The position numbers and the translations under genes are program-made. A stretch of 64,000 nt of DNA from an uncultured Pluralibacter sp. (GTDB taxonomy: Bacteria > Pseudomonadota > Gammaproteobacteria > Enterobacterales > Enterobacteriaceae), in the NCBI RefSeq assembly GCF_913775985.1, contig NZ_CAJYMB010000113.1, positions 22,004 through 86,003 on the forward strand, given 5' to 3'. Positions 1 through 8,399 of this stretch are shown in pieces. The notes below the pieces were generated by a model that saw nothing but the letters and a program-made list of their open reading frames with translations, made no database searches and was not told the DNA's origin. Position 1 is the first letter of the stretch. Every line of letters starts with the position of its first letter.

Positions 1-985
1 ATCGGTGGATGCGGCCATTGCCGTCGCGCATCGGATGGATATAGACAAAGCCAAACGCGATAACGCCTGCCCGGGCCAGCGGCGCGGCACCCTTTGTCGC
101 CTCTTCAAAGGTTTTCAGCCCCTGCATAAAGCGCGGGACATCCTCGTAGTGTGGCGCAATATAATGGACGATATCTTCACGCATCGTCGACTGTCCGACA
201 AACACCGGTGAACGTCGCAGCCCCAGGCCCAGCGCATCCTGCCCCAGAATCCCCTGCTGTATGGTATGCAGGCTCTCCTCGCTGAGCGGATCGTCGAGCT
301 GGCCGCAATACTGCGCGATCACATGGGCAAAGCGCTGGATGCGGTCGCCCTGATCAGACTCTTTTTCAATCAGGAAACTGGCGCGCGACTCCTTAAACGT
401 CAGCCAGCTGGCGGTGCGCATCAGAATATCTGCGCCAAAGGCGTTATCCAGGTCTTTTAAGGCGTCATTTAGATCGAAGGCCAGCGCCTGCTCAACGGCG
501 GGCGTTCTCCGTACCAGCGGACAGAAATCTGACGAGCCCGGCAGGTTATCCTTGATGCGCCAGCGGCGGTTACGCTTCAGCGTGGTGCGGGTGAGCCAGG
601 CACCGGATGAAATCGCCTCGACATAACCGCCGTTGGTCACATCGGGCACCTGTAGCGTGCTGCCGGTCAGCCATTCATAGAAAAATCCGGCCCGCCGCGC
701 ATACTGGCCGAACGGCTCCTGGCAACACCACTGTTCCAGTGGTTCAGGTCCGATGGCCGTAAACAGCCGGGCAAAGAACTCAAGATGGATCTCTTCATAT
801 TTAAGGCCAAAGGCGAAGTGACCGGCAAAGGAATCTTCCGGCTGATAGCCAGGCGGATAGTGATTCTCTACCTGTCCCTGGCTCTCGTGATGGGATCGTA
901 CCGTGCCGATGGCCGACTTTACGCGCAACGGTTGCGCCAGTTCAATTGCATAACGTTCGCGCAGCGCGCTGAAGCCGACCAGCAT
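1..985 (-). CDS. Fic/DOC family protein, 3' end beyond the window
   Basis: The reverse strand is open from an ATG at 985 (AAGGA upstream) to the window edge, about 328 codons. Near the edge it encodes HPMRDGNGRIHR, the Fic core motif HxFx(D/E)GNGRxxR, with Met in place of the usual Phe. Fic enzymes usually transfer AMP or another phosphate-containing group to hydroxyl side chains of target proteins; the His is catalytic and DGNGR binds the phosphates. The upstream part (GQSTMREDIVHYIAPHYEDV, residues about 265-285) fits the region before the Fic core. I saw no inhibitory-helix motif in the visible part. The family call is seen in sequence; the target and the intactness of the C-terminus cannot be judged here. 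Confidence 0.85.
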   Translation of the reverse strand, partial: MLVGFSALRERYAIELAQPLRVKSAIGTVRSHHESQGQVENHYPPGYQPEDSFAGHFAFGLKYEEIHLEFFARLFTAIGPEPLEQWCCQEPFGQYARRAGFFYEWLTGSTLQVPDVTNGGYVEAISSGAWLTRTTLKRNRRWRIKDNLPGSSDFCPLVRRTPAVEQALAFDLNDALKDLDNAFGADILMRTASWLTFKESRASFLIEKESDQGDRIQRFAHVIAQYCGQLDDPLSEESLHTIQQGILGQDALGLGLRRSPVFVGQSTMREDIVHYIAPHYEDVPRFMQGLKTFEEATKGAAPLARAGVIAFGFVYIHPMRDGNGRIHR

Positions 986-1135
986 AGCGAATCCTTTATC
1001 TGTCGAATGAAAACGGTAACAAAAAGGAGTTCTACCACTAAAACGTTAATTTCGCTATCGGGAAAGCGTTAACAGCCATCCAAAAACGATAATTAAGTGG
1101 CAGGATGATGCGAAAACAATAACGGCACTGCCCCG

Positions 1136-1499
1136 TCAGGGTTTAACCACGATGCAGAGCAGACCAGCAATAATCATCACCACACCGGCCAGACTGTGCC
1201 AGCTGAGAGCCTCCTGAAACACCGGCAGGCTGACGGCCACCAACCACACCAGCATAGCTGAGACTCAGCAGTGGATAGACCCGGTTGAGCGAGAAAAAGT
1301 GCAGCGCCCGGATCCAGCAGAGCATCGAGACGCCATAGGCCTCCAGTCCGGCCAGCAGCAGCAGGGCGGGCTGGATAGCCACCGCAGGCAGCGACAGGAG
1401 ACTGCAGAACTCAGGCAGCCGCGGCATCGCCCAGCGCATCATTAACTGCGCCGCAGAAACCAGCAGCACGCTGCAGGCCACCCATCCATACCCTTTCAT
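1136..1499 (-). pseudogene. arnF: arnF-like flippase subunit, frameshifted
   Basis: The N-terminal about 85 residues (MKGYGWVACSVLLVSAAQLM, then LHFFSLNRVYPLLSLSY) match ArnF, a small four-helix membrane protein. With ArnE it is thought to flip undecaprenyl-phosphate aminoarabinose for lipid A modification. After LLSLSY, near 1256, the frame changes. The expected tail (MLVWLVAVSLPVFQEALSW, ending CIVVKP) continues in another frame to a TGA at 1136-1138. The gene is therefore broken by a small indel. It is the last piece of a deleted arn operon whose arnE fragment overlaps its start. Confidence 0.75.
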
Positions 1500-1730
1500 A
1501 GCTGACTCGCCATCAGTGCCACGCCGGTTACCACCAGCAACGTGCCCGCCATCTGGCGTAGCGTCAGTCGCTCGCGCAAGAGGAGCCGCCCGGCCAGCGC
1601 GACGAAAATGAAATTAAGGCTCAGCATCGGATAGTCCTGGTTCACCGGCACCTGCTGCAGCACCTGCAGCCAGAGAAGCATGGCGACACCTAACAACAGC
1701 ACGCTGAGGGCGATCCAGCTTAACCGCCCC
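1496..1730 (-). pseudogene. arnE: arnE-like flippase subunit, N-terminus deleted
   Basis: The frame encodes the C-terminal two thirds of an ArnE-like EamA-type small transporter: WLQVLQQVPVNQDYPMLSLN, then a Leu-rich helix ending VVTGVALMASQL. The open frame continues upstream to about 1730 ([19 protein letters not shown]) but then runs straight into arnB sequence. The first membrane helix and the intervening arnC, arnA, arnD and arnT genes are missing, so this is a deletion scar. The 3' end overlaps the arnF start by four bases, as in intact operons. Confidence 0.7.
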
Positions 1731-2224
1731 TGACGTGACAGCGATAGGTGGTGCCCACCGCGTGAGCAGCGTCCTCGATGATGGCGATACCATGCTGTTC
1801 AGCCAGCGCATAAATCGGGTCGAGATCGGCGAGCGCACCGGCATAATGCACCGGAATGATGGCGCGCGTCCGCGGGGTAATCGCCTGTGCAATCTGTTCC
1901 GGCGTCACCATGAGGTTGTAAGGATCGACATCAATCATGACCGGCGTCGCGCCCAGCAACGTAATCAAGTTCAGGGTTGAGACCCAGGTCATGGGGGGGT
2001 TAACTTCATCGCCCGGCCCGATCCCGATGGTCATCAGCGTAACGTGCATCCCCGTCGTGGCAGAACTGACCGCAATGGCGTGCTGATTGCCGGTCAGCTG
2101 AACAAAGCCTGCTCCAGCTCGGCGCATTTTGCTCCGGTTGTCATCCATCCCGAATCAAATACGGCCTTAACGGCAGCCAGCTCTTCATCACCGAACGAAG
2201 GGCGGGAAAAGGGCAAAAATCCAT
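1729..2224 (-). pseudogene. arnB: arnB aminotransferase, truncated and frameshifted
   Basis: ArnB is the PLP-dependent aminotransferase making UDP-L-Ara4N. The fragment covers about the first 150 of about 380 residues: [17 protein letters not shown] in one frame, then [19 protein letters not shown] and [31 protein letters not shown] in another. Two single-base losses are evident, one in the T-run just after the ATG at 2224 and one near 2115 (TTTGTTCAG where TTTTGTTCAG is expected). At about 1729 it is joined directly to arnE, so the catalytic Lys region is absent and the product cannot be an aminotransferase. Confidence 0.8.
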
Positions 2225-2917
2225 GCTAAAACTCCTGCTGATCAACCTGTAAGCTGTCGCGGGTTTTAATCAGACACAATGCCGGAAAAAGAATTTGAAT
2301 AGCGGTTATTCACGCCCGGCAATAGCGCTGTCGCGCCCCAATTTTCCCGTTATGGAATTAAGGTTACCGGACTGATAATACAAACCACCGCACAAAAGTT
2401 TACTGAACACTAAATTGGTGAGATGAATAATAATAAAATCAAAGATGCATAAGTCAAGGATAGCTGAAAAAGTTCACTCACTACTCGCAGATACTCTTTC
2501 TTATCGTTACTCTTTTCGCTGTATTGACAATGTGTTTATAAATCAGCGAATTTTACTTGTAACATCCGCAGGCAATGCGCGGTCTGTGAATTGTCACGAT
2601 TGGGTCGGCGTTTGCCTTTCGTTAATTTTCATCGCTTCGCTGATGCCGGTTTAATGCAGTGCGATCGCCGGAAAACCGGTAGCTTTGCGCGTGACGGAAA
2701 CGCCGGTTTAATAAAGCTGTCTTAATGCAATCTTAATATTGCCGGTTACTCTTGTTCTGACCTCACATTAATCGTTATTTTCTGGTGAAATGAAGCAACA
2801 CTCAGTTAATATCTTTCCGATAAAATGTATCCGTAACGTAAAAACAGTGCTAAAAGTTGAATAGAATCGCGGAGTCAGGCGTTAACGTTGGGTCTGCCAG
2901 AAAAAGAGAAAAGAGTG
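2225..2917. other. Intergenic region without a recognised gene
   Basis: This 690-base AT-richer stretch lies between the arnB remnant and the YceI-like gene. Short open frames (for example 2445-2654) have no convincing ribosome site or family resemblance. It presumably contains the YceI promoter in its last 150 bases, but I could not pick a confident -35/-10 pair. Confidence 0.4.
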
Positions 2918-3499
2918 ATGATACGTGCCGCCTGTTTATGCGCTCTGCTTGCCCTGCTCAGCCCGGTGCTTTATGCCGCACCGACGACTTATGCCATTAT
3001 TCCGGATAAAACAACCATTGGTCTTTCCTGGCGTGCCTTTGGTCACGATTTTTCGCAGGCCAGACTGCAGGGTGTGAACGGAACCGTGATACTGAATCCG
3101 GATGACGACCGTGATAACCATGTCGAAGTGAGCATTCCGGTCGGCACGCTGGTGGCGTCAAACAGCCTGCTCACCTGGCAGCTGAAGAGCGATCTGTTTT
3201 TTGATGCGGAGCATTACCCGCAGATTCATTTCGTCAGCAGCCGCGTTGTCGCGCTGGTTAGAGGTCAGTACCGGATTTTTGGCGTGCTGACGGTGAAAGA
3301 TGTCAGCCGGCCGGTGATGATGCTCGCCTCGCTCGACAGCGGTGAGGCGGTCGATCCTGCTTCACGCTCGCTGGCTCTGCACGCATCGACCGCGATTTCC
3401 CGCACGGCATTCCGGGTGGATCGGCTGGTCGGTGTGGTGGATGACCGGGTGAACATTGCGCTGGCGATTGCCGCGCAGGTGAACACTTCGCTCCGCTGA
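2918..3499 (+). CDS. YceI-like periplasmic protein
   Basis: Starting at the ATG at 2918, the protein has a clear signal peptide (MIRAACLCALLALLSPVLYA, cleavage near AAP). A YceI-type beta-barrel domain follows: YAIIPDKTTIGLSWRAFGHD, LKSDLFFDAEHYPQIHFVSS, FGVLTVKDVSRPV and ISRTAFRVDRL. YceI family members bind polyisoprenoids or other lipids in the periplasm; several are base- or stress-induced. A TTG 30 bases upstream is possible, but the signal peptide favours the ATG. It is the only intact gene in the first 5 kb after the Fic gene, flanked by pseudogenes. About 193 residues, normal for the family. The ligand is unknown. Confidence 0.85.
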   Translation: MIRAACLCALLALLSPVLYAAPTTYAIIPDKTTIGLSWRAFGHDFSQARLQGVNGTVILNPDDDRDNHVEVSIPVGTLVASNSLLTWQLKSDLFFDAEHYPQIHFVSSRVVALVRGQYRIFGVLTVKDVSRPVMMLASLDSGEAVDPASRSLALHASTAISRTAFRVDRLVGVVDDRVNIALAIAAQVNTSLR

Positions 3500-3512
3500 A
3501 GGCGCAGCCAGA

Positions 3513-4291
3513 CTACGCCAGTGCGACCTGCAGGGTAGTGGCGATAGCCGCCAGCTGGTGAGCCGGATTGCGGCCAATCAGCACATACTGGAAGCCATTC
3601 CGGTTCCACCAGGTCAGCTCCATTCCATGCCGCCGTTCACGGGCGATCGCCTCCCGGCCGTGCGGGGCCGGTGAGATACAGAGCGCCATCGGGCCGTAAT
3701 CCGCGTGCAGCCAGACGACTGCGCGATTGAAGTCCGCTCATAGCGCAGGATCCGGACCATTTTCAGTTCAGCCCCCGGCAGGCGCAGCTGCTGCGGGTGC
3801 AGCTGTAACCCTAAGTTGAGCCGGATCCGGTCCAGCCCCTTCTGCAACAGGACGCCATCATCCGGCAAATCGGCCAGTGTTTCAGCACTGTACAGCGACA
3901 TATACCGCGCCTCCAGATCGCGGATACTCTGGCTTTTATCCTCCCTCTCTTCGCCTGATCTGGCCAGCAGACCGATTCCGCTACCCACCAGCAGAAAACT
4001 CACCGAAGCGACAATCAGGGCGCGGCGGCTATAGGTTCTGGCAGCTGCCGGTGGCGTGATGGCCGCCAGTCGTTCGGCCATTCTGGCCTGTGGCGCCTGC
4101 TCCAGCAGCGGGGCAAACGCCAGCCCGAAGTCGAGGGTGCTGTGCCGGAACTGCTCAACCCGCCGGGTCAGATCGGGATCGCCAGCCAGCGCCTGCTCAA
4201 ACAGCCCGGCTTCCTGCGGGGTCATCTCACCATCCAGCCAGGCGACGATGGCCTCATCGCGCCAGGGTGGCGTAAACGTTTTTCTGCTCAT
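3513..4291 (-). pseudogene. Anti-sigma factor, C-terminal frameshift
   Basis: Residues 1-70 (WRDEAIVAWLDGEMTPQEA) resemble a cytoplasmic anti-sigma domain. A single membrane helix follows (RRALIVASVSFLLVGSGIGLL, about 88-108), then a periplasmic part, so this is a transmembrane anti-sigma factor. Near 3735, after RILRYER, the frame shifts. The expected C-terminus (VVWLHADYGPMALCISPAP, RRHGMELTWWNRNGFQYVLI) continues in another frame to a TAG at 3513-3515. The uncorrected frame stops at 3614. Its start overlaps the end of the sigma-factor pseudogene (ATGA), as in a coupled sigma/anti-sigma operon. Confidence 0.75.
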
Positions 4292-4803
4292 CGCCGTTTC
4301 TCCAGCGGTGTGGGTGCGGTCGCCGTCTGCCTGGCCAGTGTGGCTCGGGCAGCGGCCAGACGGCTCATAATGGTGCCAGTCGGGACGGAGAGGATTTCTG
4401 CCGCCTCCTGATAGGCCAGTCCTTCAACATAAACCAGAAACAGCGCGTTTCGCTGCGCCTACGGTAAGGCGTTAACCTGCTGCATAATGCGCCGGAACTG
4501 GCGGTTGTCGTCGCTAGGGGCGTGAGTATCACTGGCCAGCAGTGCATCGGGGTCTGCTAATCCCTGCCCCTGGTGGACCTTTCGCGCCCGCAGATCTCTG
4601 ACCCAGATAGAGTGAAGGATCGAGAAGAGCCATCAATCCAGGCGTGTGCCTGGCGTGAACTGCGCGCTGCGTTCCAGCGCGCGTACGTAGGTTGACTGAA
4701 CCAATTCTTCTGCCAGGTCACGATCGTGTGACAGCACATAGCCGTAACGCCAGAGCCGGGTCAGATGCTCTGCGAGATGCAGACGGATGTCGCTGTGAGT
4801 GAT
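4288..4803 (-). pseudogene. ECF sigma factor with two nonsense codons
   Basis: One continuous reverse frame of about 170 codons reads as an ECF sigma factor. Region 2 is HLTRLWRYGYVLSHDRDLAE and ELVQSTYVRALERSAQF. Region 4 is LFLVYVEGLAYQEAAEIL, then TGTIMSRLAAARATL. It is interrupted by TGA at 4633-4635 and TAG at 4459-4461. At the expected start, seven bases after an AAGGAG, the codon is ATC (4801-4803) rather than ATG. These are substitutions, not indels, so genuine decay is more likely than sequencing error. The TGA end overlaps the anti-sigma ATG. Confidence 0.8.
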
Positions 4804-4824
4804 TTTACGCTCCTTCCTGCCGTA

Positions 4825-4965
4825 TCAGACCTCAGGATGGCCCTGAATGGCGGCCTTCAGATCGCGGTACTCCTAACACCCGGTGCCACAGATTCCGGCA
4901 ATCGTTTTCAGCTGTTCGCGCGCCAGGTCCGGACGGCCTTTGATCAGCCATATCACTTTTCAGGC
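4825..4965 (-). pseudogene. Short Cys-containing reading frame, interrupted
   Basis: The reverse strand upstream of the sigma remnant reads WLIKGRPDLAREQLKTIAGI, CGTGC, a stop, then EYRDLKAAIQGHPEV to a TGA at 4825-4827. The stop-interrupted frame keeps a plausible protein-like composition and lies in line with the sigma operon, so it may be a third decayed gene. I do not recognise the family, and a chance frame is possible. Confidence 0.25.
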
Positions 4966-5013
4966 TAACGGCAGGCTTCACAGCACCGCCGCGGCTTCGG
5001 CCCTGCCGCTGAA

Positions 5014-5330
5014 TTAGACGTTCAACGCGGCAGCAACATCCAGCGCAAACACCCGCGTGTACACATCGATAGAGCGCGCGTCCTTGTGTCCGGCTACGTC
5101 CTGAAGAACCTTTACCAGCTGGCTGGTGTTATTGCTGGTGCATTAGTGACGGTAAGTGTGCGACGTCACCGGGACTGAAAAAGTGTACCCCGTCTTTCTT
5201 TGCCCGCTTCAAGACCGCTTAGGCCGGTTGCGCAGGGTATCGTCGGTCACCGACCAGGCCGGCTCGCAGCGCTTCGGCCGTTCGTTCGCGAGCCAAACTT
5301 CCACTTTTCAGACTTAGGGCTGATCTGTTA
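5014..5330 (-). pseudogene. Tyrosine recombinase (ResD-like) C-terminal remnant
   Basis: Two reverse frames together give the catalytic end of a plasmid tyrosine recombinase: WSVTDDTLRNRPKR, TFSVPVTSHTYRH (HxxRH box), [20 protein letters not shown] (GHK box and nucleophilic Tyr), then [14 protein letters not shown] and a stop at 5014-5016. In-frame stops and a shift between the pieces show it is inactive. Recombinases of this type resolve plasmid multimers, and RepFIB-type replicons often carry one beside repA, which fits its position here. The N-terminal half was not found. Confidence 0.65.
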
Positions 5331-5617
5331 GCGGCACCAATCGCACCGTGTCTTTGGGCGGCCGGCGGTGCCTATGGTATGGATTAGGGTAATGTCCTCC
5401 ACTCATCCGAATCTCAATAGAAATGCGAATCCAGCCCCGTAAAAAATTCCATCTACGATGTTTTCACTCGCCATCTCACATCTATGGCTGGTCTGGTCCA
5501 ACTTATGAGATGACTGCTTCTAAGTTCTTTAGGTATTTCAAGCAAGTACTGGTTCGAGTCAGCTGTCTTCTATTAATCTGCTGATTAGAATGACATCCCA
5601 CTTACTTGCTATAGCTT

Positions 5618-5975
5618 ATATAAACTATAGAGAGTAAATCTCTGAGCTATCAACATAAGCTATAGTGAGCAATCATAAGCTATAAGGAGAAAAATGAGCT
5701 TTAGATATGATGAGATGAAGCGTGATAATGAGTAAAAAATAAATAATTTCAGACAGATAGATCAAAACCTAATGTTGCTTGCCCCATAATCATAAGCTGT
5801 AGTGAGTTAACTACTACTCGCCACAGCAAATATAAGCTGTAATGAGTGAAAATGTCGGTTCAGTAGGGTGATATAAACTATAGTGAGTAACACTAACTCT
5901 TCAGCACTTAGATATAAGCTGTAAGGAGTAAATTAACGGCTAAATCACATCATTTATAAACTGTAGTGAGTTAAC
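5618..5975 (+). repeat. RepA iterons, repA-distal array
   Basis: Eight direct copies of an ATAAGCTRTAGTGAGTAA-like iteron begin near 5620, 5655, 5675, 5792, 5832, 5873, 5914 and 5956. The last five are spaced 40, 41, 41 and 42 bases apart, close to four helical turns. One inverted copy lies at 6073-6091, just past the repA stop. RepFIB replicons carry Rep-binding iterons on both sides of repA, the downstream set acting in copy-number control and incompatibility. That role here is inferred from the family. Confidence 0.85.
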
Positions 5976-6094
5976 TAGAGAAAGTCTTTTTTATTAAAAA
6001 TATTAAAAATCACAGGATTAATAGAATATCACTACTCACTAAGGGTAAGCGTTTAGCGCGGCATGAAAAGTTCTACTCATTACAGCTTATGCTG

Positions 6095-7123
6095 CTACTG
6101 AGATTTAAAAATCTTCTCAAGATCCTGAAGAGAAATGCCCAATTTATCAAGAAGTTCAATCTTTTCCTGCAGTTGCGGATCGAGTGGCTCTTTTGTTTTC
6201 GGTGTTGCCTTCGGTGATTCTAGCTGCTCCGTCTTGGGCGCTCTGAGCTTTGGATAGCGATTATGGACCTGGAAGTAGACGCTGCGTCCCTTCTGAACTT
6301 CGCTATAGTCCAGATAACCAATCTCCTTAAGCTGCTCCATCGCACGGCGCACCGTCTGGTTCTGCGAAAACACAGGAGAGCGCAGATTGAGCCTTTCGCG
6401 TAGGCGCGCCAGGGAGATAGGGGCCGGGTTCTTGGGAAGGCTTTCAATGTAGGTATAGAGCGCCTGAGCGGACTCACGGCGTTTAAGCGCGTTAATCGCC
6501 TTAAGCTGCAGTAACACCTTGTGATCAAACTCGTAGAGCTCGAAAAGCTTCGGGTCAGCCTGCAGGATAACAATGTCTTTTTTAGTATCGTAAAAAGCAG
6601 ACTGGACCAGATGTGTGATGTATTCTTTTGCGTCGTCGCCGCTTTTTGAAGAGAAGGAGATGGTGGTGCTGGCAATACGCTTCAGAGACGGGCTGATACG
6701 CTCTCTGAGCTGCTTTGAGGAGCGGCTTGAGGGGATGCCGCAGAGCTTGGCAAACTCCACAAATGAGAGCTGTACCTTGTCGCCAATGACCTTGTCTTTG
6801 TGCTTAGCAAAGGAATGGATTATGCCGACCCAGGTCTTAAAATCGTTATCCATATCCAGGCGCGGGCCGACTATCTCAACCTTTTCATAACCTTCTGCTT
6901 TCGCAAGTGACAGACGCGTCAATTCTTCGGTCGCATCAGTTGTTGAAGATGTGTTTTTCTTGCTGTTTTTTAACGACTTAAGCGTAGGGACAAATACGCC
7001 CAAGCGCATCAGTGCCACCGGCTGCACAGTATTATTGGCATTCGGCGTCAGGGTTACGATTTCCCCAGATTTCGTGTCTTTTTCTTCAAAAAGCTTTGTT
7101 AAGTCAAGATTGTCGCTGGCCAC
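6095..7123 (-). CDS. repA: RepFIB-type replication initiator RepA
   Basis: Member of the Rep_3 initiator family with close resemblance to IncFIB Rep[80 protein letters not shown] and [20 protein letters not shown]. The two winged-helix domains span roughly residues 75-290. The protein binds the iterons on either side and opens the origin. The frame is open up to an ATG at 7252, but that start overlaps a DnaA box. A GTG at 7121-7123 preceded by AGGA at six bases gives 342 residues, near the usual 325, so I prefer it. No frameshift; likely functional. Confidence 0.85.
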   Translation of the reverse strand: MASDNLDLTKLFEEKDTKSGEIVTLTPNANNTVQPVALMRLGVFVPTLKSLKNSKKNTSSTTDATEELTRLSLAKAEGYEKVEIVGPRLDMDNDFKTWVGIIHSFAKHKDKVIGDKVQLSFVEFAKLCGIPSSRSSKQLRERISPSLKRIASTTISFSSKSGDDAKEYITHLVQSAFYDTKKDIVILQADPKLFELYEFDHKVLLQLKAINALKRRESAQALYTYIESLPKNPAPISLARLRERLNLRSPVFSQNQTVRRAMEQLKEIGYLDYSEVQKGRSVYFQVHNRYPKLRAPKTEQLESPKATPKTKEPLDPQLQEKIELLDKLGISLQDLEKIFKSQ

Positions 7124-7242
7124 AAGCGTTCCTGCACACGTTTCAGAGGATCGTTGAGCATGATCAACCGATCCGGATTGTGAATTGTTAGATAACAACT
7201 CGCCAATGATCGAAGTAACCCTCTGACAGGCAATCAGATTAG

Positions 7243-7500
7243 TTATCCACAATCAAAACGGGAAAATGAGCGATAAACTCACTATAGCTTATGTGTTTTC
7301 CTAATTACAGCTTATATTTTACTTTCTATAGCTTATTGTGATCTCTGCATAGCTTATATTTTACTTGCTATAGCTTATGCGGACCCCTCTTCAGACCAGA
7401 GCTGGTGCGGCCTGCGGCGATCGGGGATCTCTTTGGGATCTATAAAGGATCTCATTAGGATCAATTTATTGGGATCTATCGCGTGGATAAGTGGATAACT
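7243..7500. other. Replication origin: DnaA boxes and GATC repeats
   Basis: A perfect DnaA box TTATCCACA lies at 7243-7251. Two tandem reverse boxes (GTGGATAA at 7483-7490 and 7491-7498) close the far side. Between them are the iterons and six GATC sites (7419, 7426, 7437, 7448, 7459, 7473), mostly 11 bases apart within GGATCT-like units. Phased Dam sites plus DnaA boxes next to iterons are typical of an AT-rich, methylation-sensitive origin such as that of P1 or F. Origin function is inferred. Confidence 0.75.
7277..7378 (-). repeat. RepA iterons, repA-proximal array
   Basis: Five iterons of the form ACTNNCTATAGCTTAT, the reverse complement of the distal set, end at 7292, 7315, 7336, 7356 and 7378. 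Spacing is 20-23 bases. They lie between the repA start and the GATC-rich origin, where RepA would both initiate replication and repress its own promoter in RepFIB-type systems. Confidence 0.85.
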
Positions 7501-8241
7501 CTAAGGGCTTTCTGCTTAACAGGCATACCCAGCAATCATCAACGGGTCATTTACAGCCTATCTCTGCTACAGATAAACCGTCGCTGTAGACCGTTCTTAA
7601 CCAGCCTGCATTTATGTACCGATGAAAGCCTTGAGGTGCTAAGGGGTATCTATAAATAGAAAAGTTATGAGAGACCTCTCTGAAATCGTATGAGAGGTGT
7701 TTCGTGCTCACTACCCGTTCGTCAGACATTCTCTTAAGCGATTACTCAACAGTAATGTCACAGAAAGAAGAGCAAAAATTATGCTCGGATAAAAAAACTT
7801 GGTCGTTTAGGACTGCCAAATGGTATGTCAAAAATGCCCAATTATCTTTTAACTATCTGTTATTAAATAACATTTAAATTTTATCAAACTTTCTAGTATG
7901 TTATTTGCATAGACCTATAAGATCCAGAAAGTAACGTTATCAGCACGGCCACGACAACGATCGGAGAAAATTTTTCCATCAAATTGTACGTTGAGACGCC
8001 ACAGATATCCCTTTTCCTATCATTCAAGCACTGGACAAGGAACAGCGATTCCAGTTAACAGACCATATGGCGTCTTGAGTGGTGTTACGCCATCAAAGTG
8101 GTAATTGTGAGTTTCCCTATCACTGCTGCATGTTTGGTCGATGATTCTCTATAAGTTGAACGTTGATTATTCAGTGCCAGGCAGAATGGGCAGTTTGATC
8201 TTCTGTGAATGCTAAGCTGTGCAAAAACAGGATATTAAGGG
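7501..8241. other. Non-coding stretch between origin and parS
   Basis: About 740 bases with no supported gene. A 60-codon reverse frame at 7547-7729 lacks a good ribosome site and family features. The stretch is AT-rich, compatible with an unwinding or spacer region. Confidence 0.4.
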
Positions 8242-8270
8242 ATGGGAATTTCAGGTTGAAATTTTCCCAT
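8242..8270. other. parS: Candidate parS centromere (P1 type)
   Basis: An imperfect palindrome with arms ATGGGAA/TTCCCAT encloses the perfect palindrome ATTTCAGGTTGAAAT. The P1 parS box A palindrome is nearly the same (ATTTCA...TGAAAT around GG), and in P1 parS also lies just beyond parB. The site is about 130 bases downstream of the parB stop. I did not find clear hexameric B boxes, so binding is inferred from the palindrome and position. Confidence 0.6.
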
Positions 8271-8350
8271 ATAGTTCTGTTGTAACAGCAGGTTAGAGAG
8301 GGTTTTTAATAGGGAATTTAATATAAAAGAGGGGATAATCATTGGAGTAA

Positions 8351-8381
8351 CTCCCCTCCCCTCCCCTCCCCTCCCCTCCCC
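8351..8381. repeat. (CTCCC)6 pentamer tract
   Basis: Six perfect tandem CTCCC units sit 20 bases beyond the parB stop. On the reverse strand, which is the parB mRNA sense, this is a run of GGGAG units able to form a G-quadruplex. It may act as an mRNA end structure or be a slippage-prone microsatellite. Role unknown. Confidence 0.85.
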
Positions 8382-8399
8382 TTCACGCTGGATTGAAAA

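Noticed and set aside
5618..5975. Regular repeats resembling a CRISPR array
   Set aside because: The units are 18-20 bases with a conserved RepA-type motif next to repA, and the spacers are short AT-rich filler with no cas genes.
7547..7729. 60-codon reverse frame beside the origin
   Set aside because: No ribosome site, no domain, in a region that is otherwise non-coding.
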